Origin: Mesorhizobium sp. ES1-1
GTDB lineage: Bacteria > Pseudomonadota > Alphaproteobacteria > Rhizobiales > Rhizobiaceae
NCBI RefSeq assembly: GCF_020164785.1
Contig: NZ_JAIUGX010000012.1
Coordinates: 159,554-223,553 of the forward strand
Length of the DNA stretch: 64,000 nt
Reading direction: 5' to 3'
Under the pieces are notes generated by a model. The model ran no database searches and was not told the origin of the DNA. It was given only the letters and a program-made list of their open reading frames with translations. This document shows, piece by piece, positions 37,562 through 45,910 of this stretch; within the stretch, counting starts at the first letter, position 1; every line of letters begins with the position of its first letter. A program made the translations under genes and the position numbers.

Positions 37562-40011
37562 CGCTGCCCACCCATGCCGCTGTTGTCGTCATCGGCGGCG
37601 GCATCATCGGATGTTCGACGGCTTATCATTTGGCGCGCGACCACAAGGCCGATGTCGTGCTCTTGGAACAGGGCAAGCTGACCTCCGGTTCGACCTGGCA
37701 CGCCGCAGGCCTCGTCGGGCAATTGCGTTCGTCGGCGTCGATCACCCGCGTGCTCAAATATTCCGTCGATCTCTACAAGGGACTGGAGGCCGAAACGGGG
37801 CTCGCGACCGGTTGGAAAATGACCGGATGCCTGAGGCTCGCCACCAATGCAGACCGCTGGACTGAGTACAAGCGACTGGCCACGACCGCGAAAAGCTTCG
37901 GCATGGACATGCACTTGCTGTCGCCGGACGAAGTCAAGAAGATGTGGCCGCTGATGGAAACCGGCGATCTCGTCGGTGCCTCCTGGCTGCCGACCGACGG
38001 ACAGGCGAGCCCTTCCGACATCACGCAGTCGCTGGCCAAGGGCGCGCGCATGCATGGCGCGAAGCTGTTGGAGGATGTCCGCGTCATCGGCTTCGAGATC
38101 GAAGATGGCCGCATCACAGTGGTCAAGACCAGCAAGGGCGACATCGCCTGCGACAAGGTGGTGAACTGCGCGGGCCAATGGGCGCGGCAGGTCGGCGCGC
38201 TCGCCGGTATCAACGTGCCGCTGCAACCGGTGAAGCACCAGTACATCATCACCGAGAAGATCGAAGGACTGGCGACCAACGCGCCGACCATCCGAGACCC
38301 TGACCGGCGCACCTATTTCAAGGAAGAGGTCGGTGGACTGGTGATGGGCGGCTACGAGCCCAATCCCCAAGCATGGGCGACGGGGCTCCCTGGGGGTGAC
38401 GTCCCCAATGACTGGGAGTTCCGGTTGTTCGACGATGATTACGACCATTTCGAGCAGCATATGAACCAAGCGATCGCACGGGTCCCCGCGCTCGAGCGGG
38501 TTGGCGTCAAGCAGATGATCAATGGCCCGGAGAGCTTTACGCCGGACGGCAATTTCATCCTCGGCATGGCTCCCGAATGCACCAACATGTTCGTCGGCGC
38601 CGGCTTCAATGCCTTCGGCATCGCCTCGGGCGGCGGCGCCGGCTGGGTTCTGGCGCAATGGGTGGTTGATGGCGAGGCGCCGCTCGACCTGTGGGTGGTC
38701 GACATCAGGCGCTTTTCCACGCTGCACCGCGATCGCCAATGGGTGCGGGAACGCACCTTGGAGGCCTATGGCAAGCACTATACGATCGGCTTCCCGCATG
38801 AGGAATATACCAGCGGCCGGCCACGCATCGTCTCGGCGCTGTACGACCGGCTGAAACAGCGGCGGGCCGTGTTCGGCTCGAAACTCGGCTGGGAACGGCC
38901 GAACTGGTTCGCGCCGCAAGGCGTCCAGCCACAAGACATCTATTCCATGGGGCGCCAGAACTGGTTCGCGTCGGTGGGCGACGAACACCGGCACGTGCGC
39001 GAACATGTCGGTATCTTCGACCAATCGTCCTTCGCCAAATATGAGCTGAGCGGCCCAGATGCAGCTAAGGCGCTGGACTGGATCTGCGCCAACGACGTGG
39101 GCAAGCCGGTCGGCAGGCTGACCTACACACAACTTCTCAACACGCGTGGCGGCATCGAGGCCGATCTGACCGTGGCGAGGCTGGCCGAGGAGAAATTCTA
39201 CATCGTCACCGGCACTGGCTTCCGCACGCATGATGCTTCGTGGATCAGCGATCATATCGGCGAGGGTCTTGATGCCAAGCTCGCCGATGTCACCGAGGAT
39301 TTCGGCACGCTGTCGCTGATGGGTCCCCGGGCACGCGATGTGCTCGCCGGCGTGACCGAAGCGGATGTGTCGAATGCCGGCTTTCCGTTCGGCCATGTGC
39401 GCGAGATCGTCATTGGCGGCCACACAGTTCGGGCCTTGCGCGTCACCTATGTCGGCGAGCTCGGCTGGGAACTGCATGTGCCGATCGCCGCCACGGGCGA
39501 AGTCTTCGACGCGCTGATGGCCGCCGGCAAACAGCATGGCATCCGCCCGGTCGGCTACCGGGCCCTGGACTCTTTGCGGCTGGAGAAAGCCTATCGCGCC
39601 TGGGGTTCCGACATCACGCCCAACGACACGCCGCAGGAGGCCGGGCTCGGCTGGGCGGTCAAGCTGCGCAAGAACACCGACTTCGTCGGACGGCGCGCCC
39701 TCGAGAAGGTTGGCGGCGCACCGTTGAAGAAGCGATTTGCCGGCTTCACGGTCGATGACCCCGACATCGTGCTGCTCGGCCGCGAAACCATCCTGCGCAA
39801 TGGCGAACCGGTCGGCTACCTGACCAGCGGCGGCTATGGCTACACGCTGAGCAGGAACATCGGCTACGGCTATGTGCGCAATGCCGACGGCGTCAGCGAC
39901 GGTTTTCTTGCCTCGGGGGATTACGAACTGGTGGTCGCAATGGAGCGGGCACCGGCCAAGATCCATCTCGAACCGCTGTACGACCCGGCGGGCCTCAGGG
40001 TCAAAGCGTAG
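37558..40011 (+). CDS. Fused FAD oxidoreductase / GcvT aminomethyltransferase (dimethylglycine or sarcosine dehydrogenase type)
   Basis: 817 residues. The N-terminal DAO domain has the dinucleotide motif VVVIGGGIIGCSTAYHLARD (about 8-27). SGSTWHAAGLVGQLRSS is the segment where dimethylglycine dehydrogenases carry the covalently flavinylated His. A FAO_M linker follows, then GcvT and GcvT-C domains from about residue 440, including GVSDGFLASGDYELV near the end. Relatives oxidatively demethylate N-methyl groups and pass formaldehyde to tetrahydrofolate. The substrate is unknown. It is translated from an ATG coupled to kinase 1. Confidence 0.9.
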   Translation: MTLPTHAAVVVIGGGIIGCSTAYHLARDHKADVVLLEQGKLTSGSTWHAAGLVGQLRSSASITRVLKYSVDLYKGLEAETGLATGWKMTGCLRLATNADRWTEYKRLATTAKSFGMDMHLLSPDEVKKMWPLMETGDLVGASWLPTDGQASPSDITQSLAKGARMHGAKLLEDVRVIGFEIEDGRITVVKTSKGDIACDKVVNCAGQWARQVGALAGINVPLQPVKHQYIITEKIEGLATNAPTIRDPDRRTYFKEEVGGLVMGGYEPNPQAWATGLPGGDVPNDWEFRLFDDDYDHFEQHMNQAIARVPALERVGVKQMINGPESFTPDGNFILGMAPECTNMFVGAGFNAFGIASGGGAGWVLAQWVVDGEAPLDLWVVDIRRFSTLHRDRQWVRERTLEAYGKHYTIGFPHEEYTSGRPRIVSALYDRLKQRRAVFGSKLGWERPNWFAPQGVQPQDIYSMGRQNWFASVGDEHRHVREHVGIFDQSSFAKYELSGPDAAKALDWICANDVGKPVGRLTYTQLLNTRGGIEADLTVARLAEEKFYIVTGTGFRTHDASWISDHIGEGLDAKLADVTEDFGTLSLMGPRARDVLAGVTEADVSNAGFPFGHVREIVIGGHTVRALRVTYVGELGWELHVPIAATGEVFDALMAAGKQHGIRPVGYRALDSLRLEKAYRAWGSDITPNDTPQEAGLGWAVKLRKNTDFVGRRALEKVGGAPLKKRFAGFTVDDPDIVLLGRETILRNGEPVGYLTSGGYGYTLSRNIGYGYVRNADGVSDGFLASGDYELVVAMERAPAKIHLEPLYDPAGLRVKA

Positions 40012-40012
40012 A

Positions 40013-40663
40013 TCACCGCACGCGAAGCGCCAGACAACGGCTGGGCACTGTGTCGGTCTCGCCCGGCATGGAGACGTAGGGGCGCGTTTCCTCCAGACGG
40101 GTGACGCTTCCCTGTGCCTCCACTTCGGCGATACGCGCGGCAAAGCCTGGTTCCCAAAGCGTATTCTTGACCGTGAGCACGATGACGCCACCTGGCCGGC
40201 AGATGCGGATCAACTCGTCCAACCCTTCGGTCCCGACATGGCCCGAAGTAAACACGCCGGCCGCGACGATCCCGGCATAGGCATGATCGGCAAAGGGCAG
40301 ACCGCTGCCGAGCGCCAGGCGATGCAGCGCCGAATAGACGCCCTTGCGGGCCGCCTGATCAAGCATGCCCTGAGAGATGTCGAGCGCCTCGACCTCAGGG
40401 TAGCCTGCAATGTTGAGCCATTCGCCGATTAATCCGGTGCCGGCCCCGGCGTCGAGCAAGGGTGCTGCGCCACGGGGCAGATGGCGCGCCAGCAGGGCAA
40501 GGCAGATCGTCGGATGGCGGTAGCCGGCGGCCGACATGTCCGCATCATAGGTCCCCGCCCAGCGGTCATAAAGGGCGGCGACTTCCTCCGGCCGCTGGGC
40601 TGCATAGGCTGCGCCAAGCGCGCCCCGATGTTGTTTGTCCGCCACTTTTGTCCCGTCCGCCAT
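40013..40663 (-). CDS. Class I SAM-dependent methyltransferase
   Basis: 216 residues. Motif I is LLDAGAGTGLIGEWLNIAGY, followed by VEALDISQGML, and motif III is ICRPGGVIVLTVKN. It resembles the WBSCR27/Methyltransf_11 group; YDRWAGTYDADM is a typical N-terminal segment. The substrate is unknown. It lies one base from the end of the flavoprotein gene on the opposite strand and is divergent from kinase 2, with its start 77 bases from that gene's start. Confidence 0.83.
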   Translation of the reverse strand: MADGTKVADKQHRGALGAAYAAQRPEEVAALYDRWAGTYDADMSAAGYRHPTICLALLARHLPRGAAPLLDAGAGTGLIGEWLNIAGYPEVEALDISQGMLDQAARKGVYSALHRLALGSGLPFADHAYAGIVAAGVFTSGHVGTEGLDELIRICRPGGVIVLTVKNTLWEPGFAARIAEVEAQGSVTRLEETRPYVSMPGETDTVPSRCLALRVR

Positions 40664-40739
40664 TCTCTTGCGGCGATGATAGCCAAACCACGGAAATTGT
40701 GGAACCGTCACCGCATCAAATACGCATGGGGGCGCAGGC

Positions 40740-41642
40740 ATGGATACAGACGAGGCGCGGGCAAGACTTGCCACTATTCCGATGCTGGCCGGCTATGGCG
40801 GACCGCTGGAACGGCTCGGCGGCCTCACCAATCTCGTCTTCAAGGTCGGAGAGTTCTGCCTGCGCATTCCGGGCAAGGGCACGCAGGAATATATCGACCG
40901 CGCCAACGAAGCGGTGGCGGCGCGCGAGGCGGCAAAGGCGGGGGTGAGCCCCGAGGTACTGCATGTCGACCCCGCGACCGGGGTGATGGTGACGCGCTTT
41001 ATTGCCGGCGCCGAGACCATGTCGCCGGAGAGATTCAAGATCCGGTCGGGCAGCCCGGCGCGGGCCGGCGAAGCCTTCCGCACGTTGCACATGTCCGGCG
41101 CGGAATTTCCCTTCCGGTTCGAACTGTTCGCGATGATCGACGACTATCTCAAGCTGCTGGAGACCAAGGATGTCGCCCTGCCCGCCGGCTACCATGATGT
41201 GGTGCGTGAGGCCGGCGCCGTGCGGTCCGCGCTCGCCGCTCATCCGGCGCCGCTCGTTGCCTGCCATTGCGACCCGCTATGCGAGAACTTCCTCGACACG
41301 GGCGAGCGGATGTGGATCGTCGACTGGGAATATTCGGGCATGAACGACCCGCTTTGGGACCTTGGCGACCTCAGTGTGGAAGGGAAATTCGATGCCGCGC
41401 AGGACGAAGAGATGATGCATGCCTATTTCGGTGGCGAGGCAAGGCCGCCGGAGCGCGGGCGAATCGTCATCTACAAGGCGATGTGCGACCTGCTTTGGAC
41501 GCTGTGGGGACTGATCCAGCTCGCCAACGGCAATCCGGTCGATGATTTCCGCGCCTATGCCGACGGACGGTTCGCGCGCTGCAAGGCGCTGATGGAGATG
41601 CCTGAGTTTTCGCACCACCTTGCGGCGGTGCGCAAGGGGTAG
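40740..41642 (+). CDS. Choline kinase-like phosphotransferase (2)
   Basis: 300 residues. The catalytic loop is VACHCDPLCENFL and the metal-binding motif is MWIVDWEYSGMNDPLWDLGD, very close to choline/ethanolamine kinases (LicA-like). The N-terminus has the nucleotide loop LGGLTNLVFKV. It is the second small-molecule kinase of the island and is only distantly similar to the first, which suggests different substrates or steps. Confidence 0.86.
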   Translation: MDTDEARARLATIPMLAGYGGPLERLGGLTNLVFKVGEFCLRIPGKGTQEYIDRANEAVAAREAAKAGVSPEVLHVDPATGVMVTRFIAGAETMSPERFKIRSGSPARAGEAFRTLHMSGAEFPFRFELFAMIDDYLKLLETKDVALPAGYHDVVREAGAVRSALAAHPAPLVACHCDPLCENFLDTGERMWIVDWEYSGMNDPLWDLGDLSVEGKFDAAQDEEMMHAYFGGEARPPERGRIVIYKAMCDLLWTLWGLIQLANGNPVDDFRAYADGRFARCKALMEMPEFSHHLAAVRKG

Positions 41643-41653
41643 GTGACACGAAG

Positions 41654-42577
41654 CTAGTTGACCCCCTTCGGCACGTTTTCGGGCGGCACCGCGGTTTCGA
41701 CCACTTTCTGGCGGTGGAAAATGAACAGGCCGGCGAGAACGACGATGGCCGAGCCGACCAGTATCCGCAGATCCGGAACATCGCCAAAGAAAACCAGCCC
41801 GAACACCACGGCCCACAGAAGCAGCGTGTAGTGCAGCGGTGCAAGCGTCGAGGCCGGCGCCAGCTTCAGCGCCCTGGTGATCATCAGATGCGCGCCGCAG
41901 GATACGACGCCGAGCAACAGCATGGCACCGAGATCGATCGCCGAGGGCGTGCGCCAGGCGCCGATGGTCATGACGGCACCGACCAGCAGCGTGCCGATGG
42001 TCTGCCATGTCACCAAATTGGTGTCGCTGGTACCACGCAGCCGACGGCTCAGAATGATGGCGAAACCGAAAGCAATGCTGCCGACGAACGCGAAGCTCGA
42101 CGACAGGGAAAGCGCTGCGGAAGACGGCTTCAGCATGATCAGCACGCCGCAGAAGCCGAGCAGGATCGCGGCCCAGCGGCGCCAACCGACCTTCTCACCA
42201 AGCAGGAAATGCGAAAGGGCCGCCACGTAGATCGGGCCCGCCATATAGAAACTCATCACATCGGCAAGCGGCAGATAGACGACCGCGGCGTAGAACAGCG
42301 CAGTATCCGTGGTCGTTGCCACGACCCGCAGCATCTGCAGCCCCGGCCGCTCCAACTGGAACAGTCTGCCACCGCCCTGCCTGGCGATCATCGGGCCGAG
42401 CACGACAAAGGCGCCGATGGAGCGGATCAGCACCACCTGCCCGACGGAGAAGCTGGCGACCAGCCATTTGCCCATCGCGTCGTTCAGCGCAAACAGGAAA
42501 TCACCCGCCAACATCAGCAGAATGCCGGCCAAAAGCACGTTCCTGATGACGGACGTGCTAGCCAAGGGCTGCGTCAT
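41654..42577 (-). CDS. EamA/DMT-family transporter
   Basis: 307 residues, ten predicted helices in two EamA halves. GDFLFALNDAMGKWLVASF lies at the start and FFGDVPDLRILVGSAIVVLAG at the end. Likely an exporter or importer of a small metabolite in the inner membrane. Start after GGAGGAAAT. It converges on kinase 2 and may belong to the island, but this is only positional. Confidence 0.87.
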   Translation of the reverse strand: MTQPLASTSVIRNVLLAGILLMLAGDFLFALNDAMGKWLVASFSVGQVVLIRSIGAFVVLGPMIARQGGGRLFQLERPGLQMLRVVATTTDTALFYAAVVYLPLADVMSFYMAGPIYVAALSHFLLGEKVGWRRWAAILLGFCGVLIMLKPSSAALSLSSSFAFVGSIAFGFAIILSRRLRGTSDTNLVTWQTIGTLLVGAVMTIGAWRTPSAIDLGAMLLLGVVSCGAHLMITRALKLAPASTLAPLHYTLLLWAVVFGLVFFGDVPDLRILVGSAIVVLAGLFIFHRQKVVETAVPPENVPKGVN

Positions 42578-42683
42578 GCCGATCCATTTCCTCCCCCGAA
42601 TATGCCGCGTGGTAAACGGAAGCGGACGCCTTGACGAGGACAAATCGGCAAATCAGCGGACCAGATGCGAAAATCGGCTGGAC

Positions 42684-43961
42684 CTACGTGGCTATGTGCC
42701 GGCGGTTCACCAGTGGCGGCCTGCCCCCTATCGAAAGCCTGGTCTCCTGTTTCGTCCGCTCCGCCACCACCTTGCCCCTGGCGATAACGCAGATCCGCTC
42801 GGCGCGCAGGCGCAAGGCCTCGATCGGATTGCCGGCATCGAGCACGACGAGGCTCGCGCGCTTGCCGACCGCCAGGCCAAGATGATCGAGGCCCATGATG
42901 GACGCGTTGACGTTGGTGACCATGTCGAAGCAGCGCGCCATGTCCGCCGGGCTCGACATCTGGGCCACATGCAGGCCCATGAAGGCGACGTCGAGCATGT
43001 CGGCCGTGCCCAGCGAATACCAGGGGTCGAGCACGCAGTCCTGCCCCCAGCCGACGCGGATGCCCAGTGCCTGCATCTCCTTGACCCGGGTAAGGCCGCG
43101 CCGCTTTGGGAAGGTGTCGTGGCGGCCCTGCAGCATGATGTTGATCAGCGGGTTTGGAATGGCCGACACGCCCGCTTCCGCGATCAGCGGCAACAGTTTG
43201 GAGACATAGTAATTGTCCATCGAATGCATCGATGTGAGATGCGAGCCGACCACCTTGCCATGCAGGCCAAGGCGTTGCGTCTCGCAGGCCAACTGCTCGA
43301 TATGGCGCGACAGCGGGTCGTCGGTCTCGTCGCAGTGCAGGTCGACCATCAGGCCTCGCTTCGCCGCGATCTCGCAGAGCTCGGTCACCGAGCGTGCGCC
43401 GTCGGCCATGGTGCGCTCGAAATGCGGGATCCCGCCAACGACATCAACGCCCATATCCAGTGCCCGCAGGGTATTGTCGCGCGCGCTGGGCGAGCGGTAG
43501 AAACCGTCTTGCGGAAACGCCACCAGCTGCAGATCGATATAGGGGGCGATCGTCTTCTTGACGTCGAGAAGGGCTTCGACCGCCAGCAGGCGGTCGTCGC
43601 AAACATCGACATGGGTGCGGATGGCGAGCAGGCCCATCGACACCGCCCAGTCGCAATAGGCCAGCGCGCGGTCCCTCACGGCCTCATGGGTCAGCAACGG
43701 CTTCAGTTCGCCCCACAGAGAAATGCCCTCCAGCAGCGTGCCCGAAGCGTTGATGCGCGGAAGGCCGTAGGAGAGCGTCGCGTCCATGTGGAAATGCGGA
43801 TCGACGAAGGGCGGCGAGACCAGATTGCCATGGGCGTCAATCTCGCTGCGCGCTGTGCCGGGCAGGTTCGGCTCGATCGCCGCGATCGTTTCGCCGCTGA
43901 TGCCGATATCGGCGATCCTGCCATCCAGCGTGCCTCCACGAACGATAAGGTCGAAATCCAT
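42684..43961 (-). CDS. Cytosine deaminase-like amidohydrolase
   Basis: 425 residues of the amidohydrolase superfamily, CodA type. Metal ligands are His56 and His58 in DPHFHMD, the HCDE of DLHCDETDD (His and catalytic Glu), the His of SHLTSMHSMD and Asp308 in GWGQDCVLDPWYSLG. E. coli CodA has Asp-Asp at 313-314, whereas here the second is Cys309. That residue shapes the substrate pocket, so the substrate may be another cyclic amidine or imide rather than cytosine. No start signal other than the ATG was seen. Confidence 0.85.
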   Translation of the reverse strand: MDFDLIVRGGTLDGRIADIGISGETIAAIEPNLPGTARSEIDAHGNLVSPPFVDPHFHMDATLSYGLPRINASGTLLEGISLWGELKPLLTHEAVRDRALAYCDWAVSMGLLAIRTHVDVCDDRLLAVEALLDVKKTIAPYIDLQLVAFPQDGFYRSPSARDNTLRALDMGVDVVGGIPHFERTMADGARSVTELCEIAAKRGLMVDLHCDETDDPLSRHIEQLACETQRLGLHGKVVGSHLTSMHSMDNYYVSKLLPLIAEAGVSAIPNPLINIMLQGRHDTFPKRRGLTRVKEMQALGIRVGWGQDCVLDPWYSLGTADMLDVAFMGLHVAQMSSPADMARCFDMVTNVNASIMGLDHLGLAVGKRASLVVLDAGNPIEALRLRAERICVIARGKVVAERTKQETRLSIGGRPPLVNRRHIAT

Positions 43962-44112
43962 CTGTCGTCATCCCTTTCAGAATCAGTTTCGTATCGTGGC
44001 GCAAATGGCACCATGCCGCAGCCATTTCCTTGCGGATGCCGCAGGCGGTTCCATCCTCCCGCAACTCCCTCTATAAGCCGCCCTTCGTCATTCGTGGATC
44101 AAGGATCAGCCG

Positions 44113-45867
44113 TTGTTTCGTTTCTTCCGCTCGACGGAAAACCAGCGCCTCATCGCAAGGCTGGTCAGGGAATCGTTTTACCAGCACAGATACGGCTATG
44201 GAGCCGCCATCTTGTCGATGCTTGTGGTCGCCGCCACCACAGGCGCCAGCGCCTGGATACTCAGGGAAATCACCAACGAATTCGTGGTCTACAAGCGGAT
44301 CGACCGCATCAATCTGATCGCGATCGGGGTCGGGGGAATCTTTCTCCTCAAGGGTCTGGCCAATTTCATCCAAGGCTATTTCATGAGCCGGGTCGGCAAC
44401 GCCATCATCGCCGACCGCCAGCGCAAGATCTATGACCGCATCCTGGCTCAAGGCATCGAATTCTATCATTCGACCTCCTCGTCCGACTTGATCACCCGCA
44501 TGACCAATAATGCCCAGGCAGCGCGCAACGTGCTCGACCTCGTCGTCACGTCCTACGTGCGGGACCTGGTTTCGCTGGCTGCCCTTGTGGGCGTCATGGT
44601 CTGGCAGCAGCCCGCCCTGTCGCTGATCTGCTTCGTCATTGGGCCAGTCGCCATATATGGCGTCAACCAGATCTTGAAGCGCGTCCGCAAGATTGCCGCG
44701 ATGGAGTTTCGCTCGGTCGGCCAGATCGTGCAGGTGATGCAGGAAACGGCCATCGGCGTGCGCGTCGTCAAATCGTTCAACCTCGAAGGCGCGATGCGCA
44801 ACCGCATGTACAAGGCGGTGTCCGACGTCGAGAACCGCGCCAATACCATCGCGACGCTGGAGGCGGCGACCAGCCCGGTGATGGAGACCCTTGCTGGCCT
44901 GGCGATAGCCGGGTCCGTCTTCATCAGCGGCTTCCTGGTCGTGCAGGGTGGCCAGATGCCCGGCAACATCATGGCCTTCATCGGCGCCCTGCTGCTTGCC
45001 TATGAGCCGGCAAAGCGCCTTGCGCGCGTGCGCATCTCGCTGGAGAGCGGCATCGTCGGCGTGCGCATGATGTTCGACCTCGCCGACCAGCCGCTGACGC
45101 TGGCTGAGAAACCGGATGCAAAGCCGCTTCTTGCCGGACCCGGCGAGATCCGTTTCGACTCGGTCAGCTTCGCCTACCAGAATGGGCCACCGGTGCTGGA
45201 CCAGTTCGACCTCACCCTTGCGCCCGGCAAGATGACGGCTCTGGTCGGACCGTCTGGAGGCGGCAAGTCGACGATCCTGAACCTGATCATGCGCATGTAC
45301 GATCCCAAGAGCGGCAGGGTGCTGTTCGACGGCCAGGACATCTCTCACGCGACACTCGCATCCTTGCGGCAAAAGATCGCCTATGTCAGCCAGGATACGT
45401 TCCTGTTCGCCGGCACGATCATGCACAACCTGCGGCTGGGTCGCGAGGGCGCTACCGACGAAGAGGTGATCGCCGCGGCCAAAGCGGCCAACGCGCATGA
45501 TTTCATCATGGCGCAGGCCAACGGGTACGAGACGGATGTCGGTGAAAATGGCGGGCTGCTGTCGGGTGGCCAGCGCCAGCGCATCTCCATCGCCCGCGCC
45601 ATGCTGCGCGATGCCGAAATCCTGTTGCTGGACGAGGCGACCAGCGCGCTCGACGCCGAATCCGAAGCACTGTTCCGCGACGCGCTGCAGCAGTTGACCG
45701 AAGGACGCACGACGATCGTCATCGCGCACCGGCTGTCCACCGTGCACCAGGCCGACACGATCGTTGTGCTGGAAGCCGGGAAAGTGGTCGAGAGCGGTCC
45801 GCACCGTACCCTGCTCAACCAGGGCGGGCTCTATCAGAAACTCTATGAGTATCAGCTGATGCCGTGA
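44113..45867 (+). CDS. ABC transporter, fused permease/ATPase (MsbA/exporter type)
   Basis: 584 residues, a half-transporter working as a homodimer. The N-terminal ABC_membrane domain has six helices (about 25-310). The C-terminal ATPase has Walker A VGPSGGGKSTIL, signature LLSGGQRQRISIARAM, Walker B ILLLDEATSALD and switch VIAHRLSTV. It exports lipid or drug-like substrates; MsbA-like lipid flipping is one possibility. The start is a TTG preceded by AAGGATC, and no ATG fits the family N-terminus. It converges on ilvD. Confidence 0.9.
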   Translation: MFRFFRSTENQRLIARLVRESFYQHRYGYGAAILSMLVVAATTGASAWILREITNEFVVYKRIDRINLIAIGVGGIFLLKGLANFIQGYFMSRVGNAIIADRQRKIYDRILAQGIEFYHSTSSSDLITRMTNNAQAARNVLDLVVTSYVRDLVSLAALVGVMVWQQPALSLICFVIGPVAIYGVNQILKRVRKIAAMEFRSVGQIVQVMQETAIGVRVVKSFNLEGAMRNRMYKAVSDVENRANTIATLEAATSPVMETLAGLAIAGSVFISGFLVVQGGQMPGNIMAFIGALLLAYEPAKRLARVRISLESGIVGVRMMFDLADQPLTLAEKPDAKPLLAGPGEIRFDSVSFAYQNGPPVLDQFDLTLAPGKMTALVGPSGGGKSTILNLIMRMYDPKSGRVLFDGQDISHATLASLRQKIAYVSQDTFLFAGTIMHNLRLGREGATDEEVIAAAKAANAHDFIMAQANGYETDVGENGGLLSGGQRQRISIARAMLRDAEILLLDEATSALDAESEALFRDALQQLTEGRTTIVIAHRLSTVHQADTIVVLEAGKVVESGPHRTLLNQGGLYQKLYEYQLMP

Positions 45868-45874
45868 GGCGGCT

Positions 45875-45903
45875 TCTCCTTCTCCCACGAGGGGAGAAGG
45901 AGA
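45875..45903. terminator. Hairpin between convergent ABC exporter and ilvD genes
   Basis: Perfect 12-bp stem TCTCCTTCTCCC/GGGAGAAGGAGA (45875-45886, 45892-45903) with an ACGAG loop, in the 43-base gap between two gene ends. An A-run follows on the + strand, so it is not a classic T-tailed terminator. It may be a bidirectional terminator or a short remnant of the CCTTCTCCC-type intergenic repeats. Confidence 0.5.
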
Positions 45904-45910
45904 GAAAAAA

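Noticed and set aside
37528..40191. 887-codon open frame antisense to the FAD oxidase/GcvT gene
   Set aside because: It is in register with the sense gene's codons and is open only because of high GC at third positions. It has no recognisable domain, while the sense protein is a clear family member.
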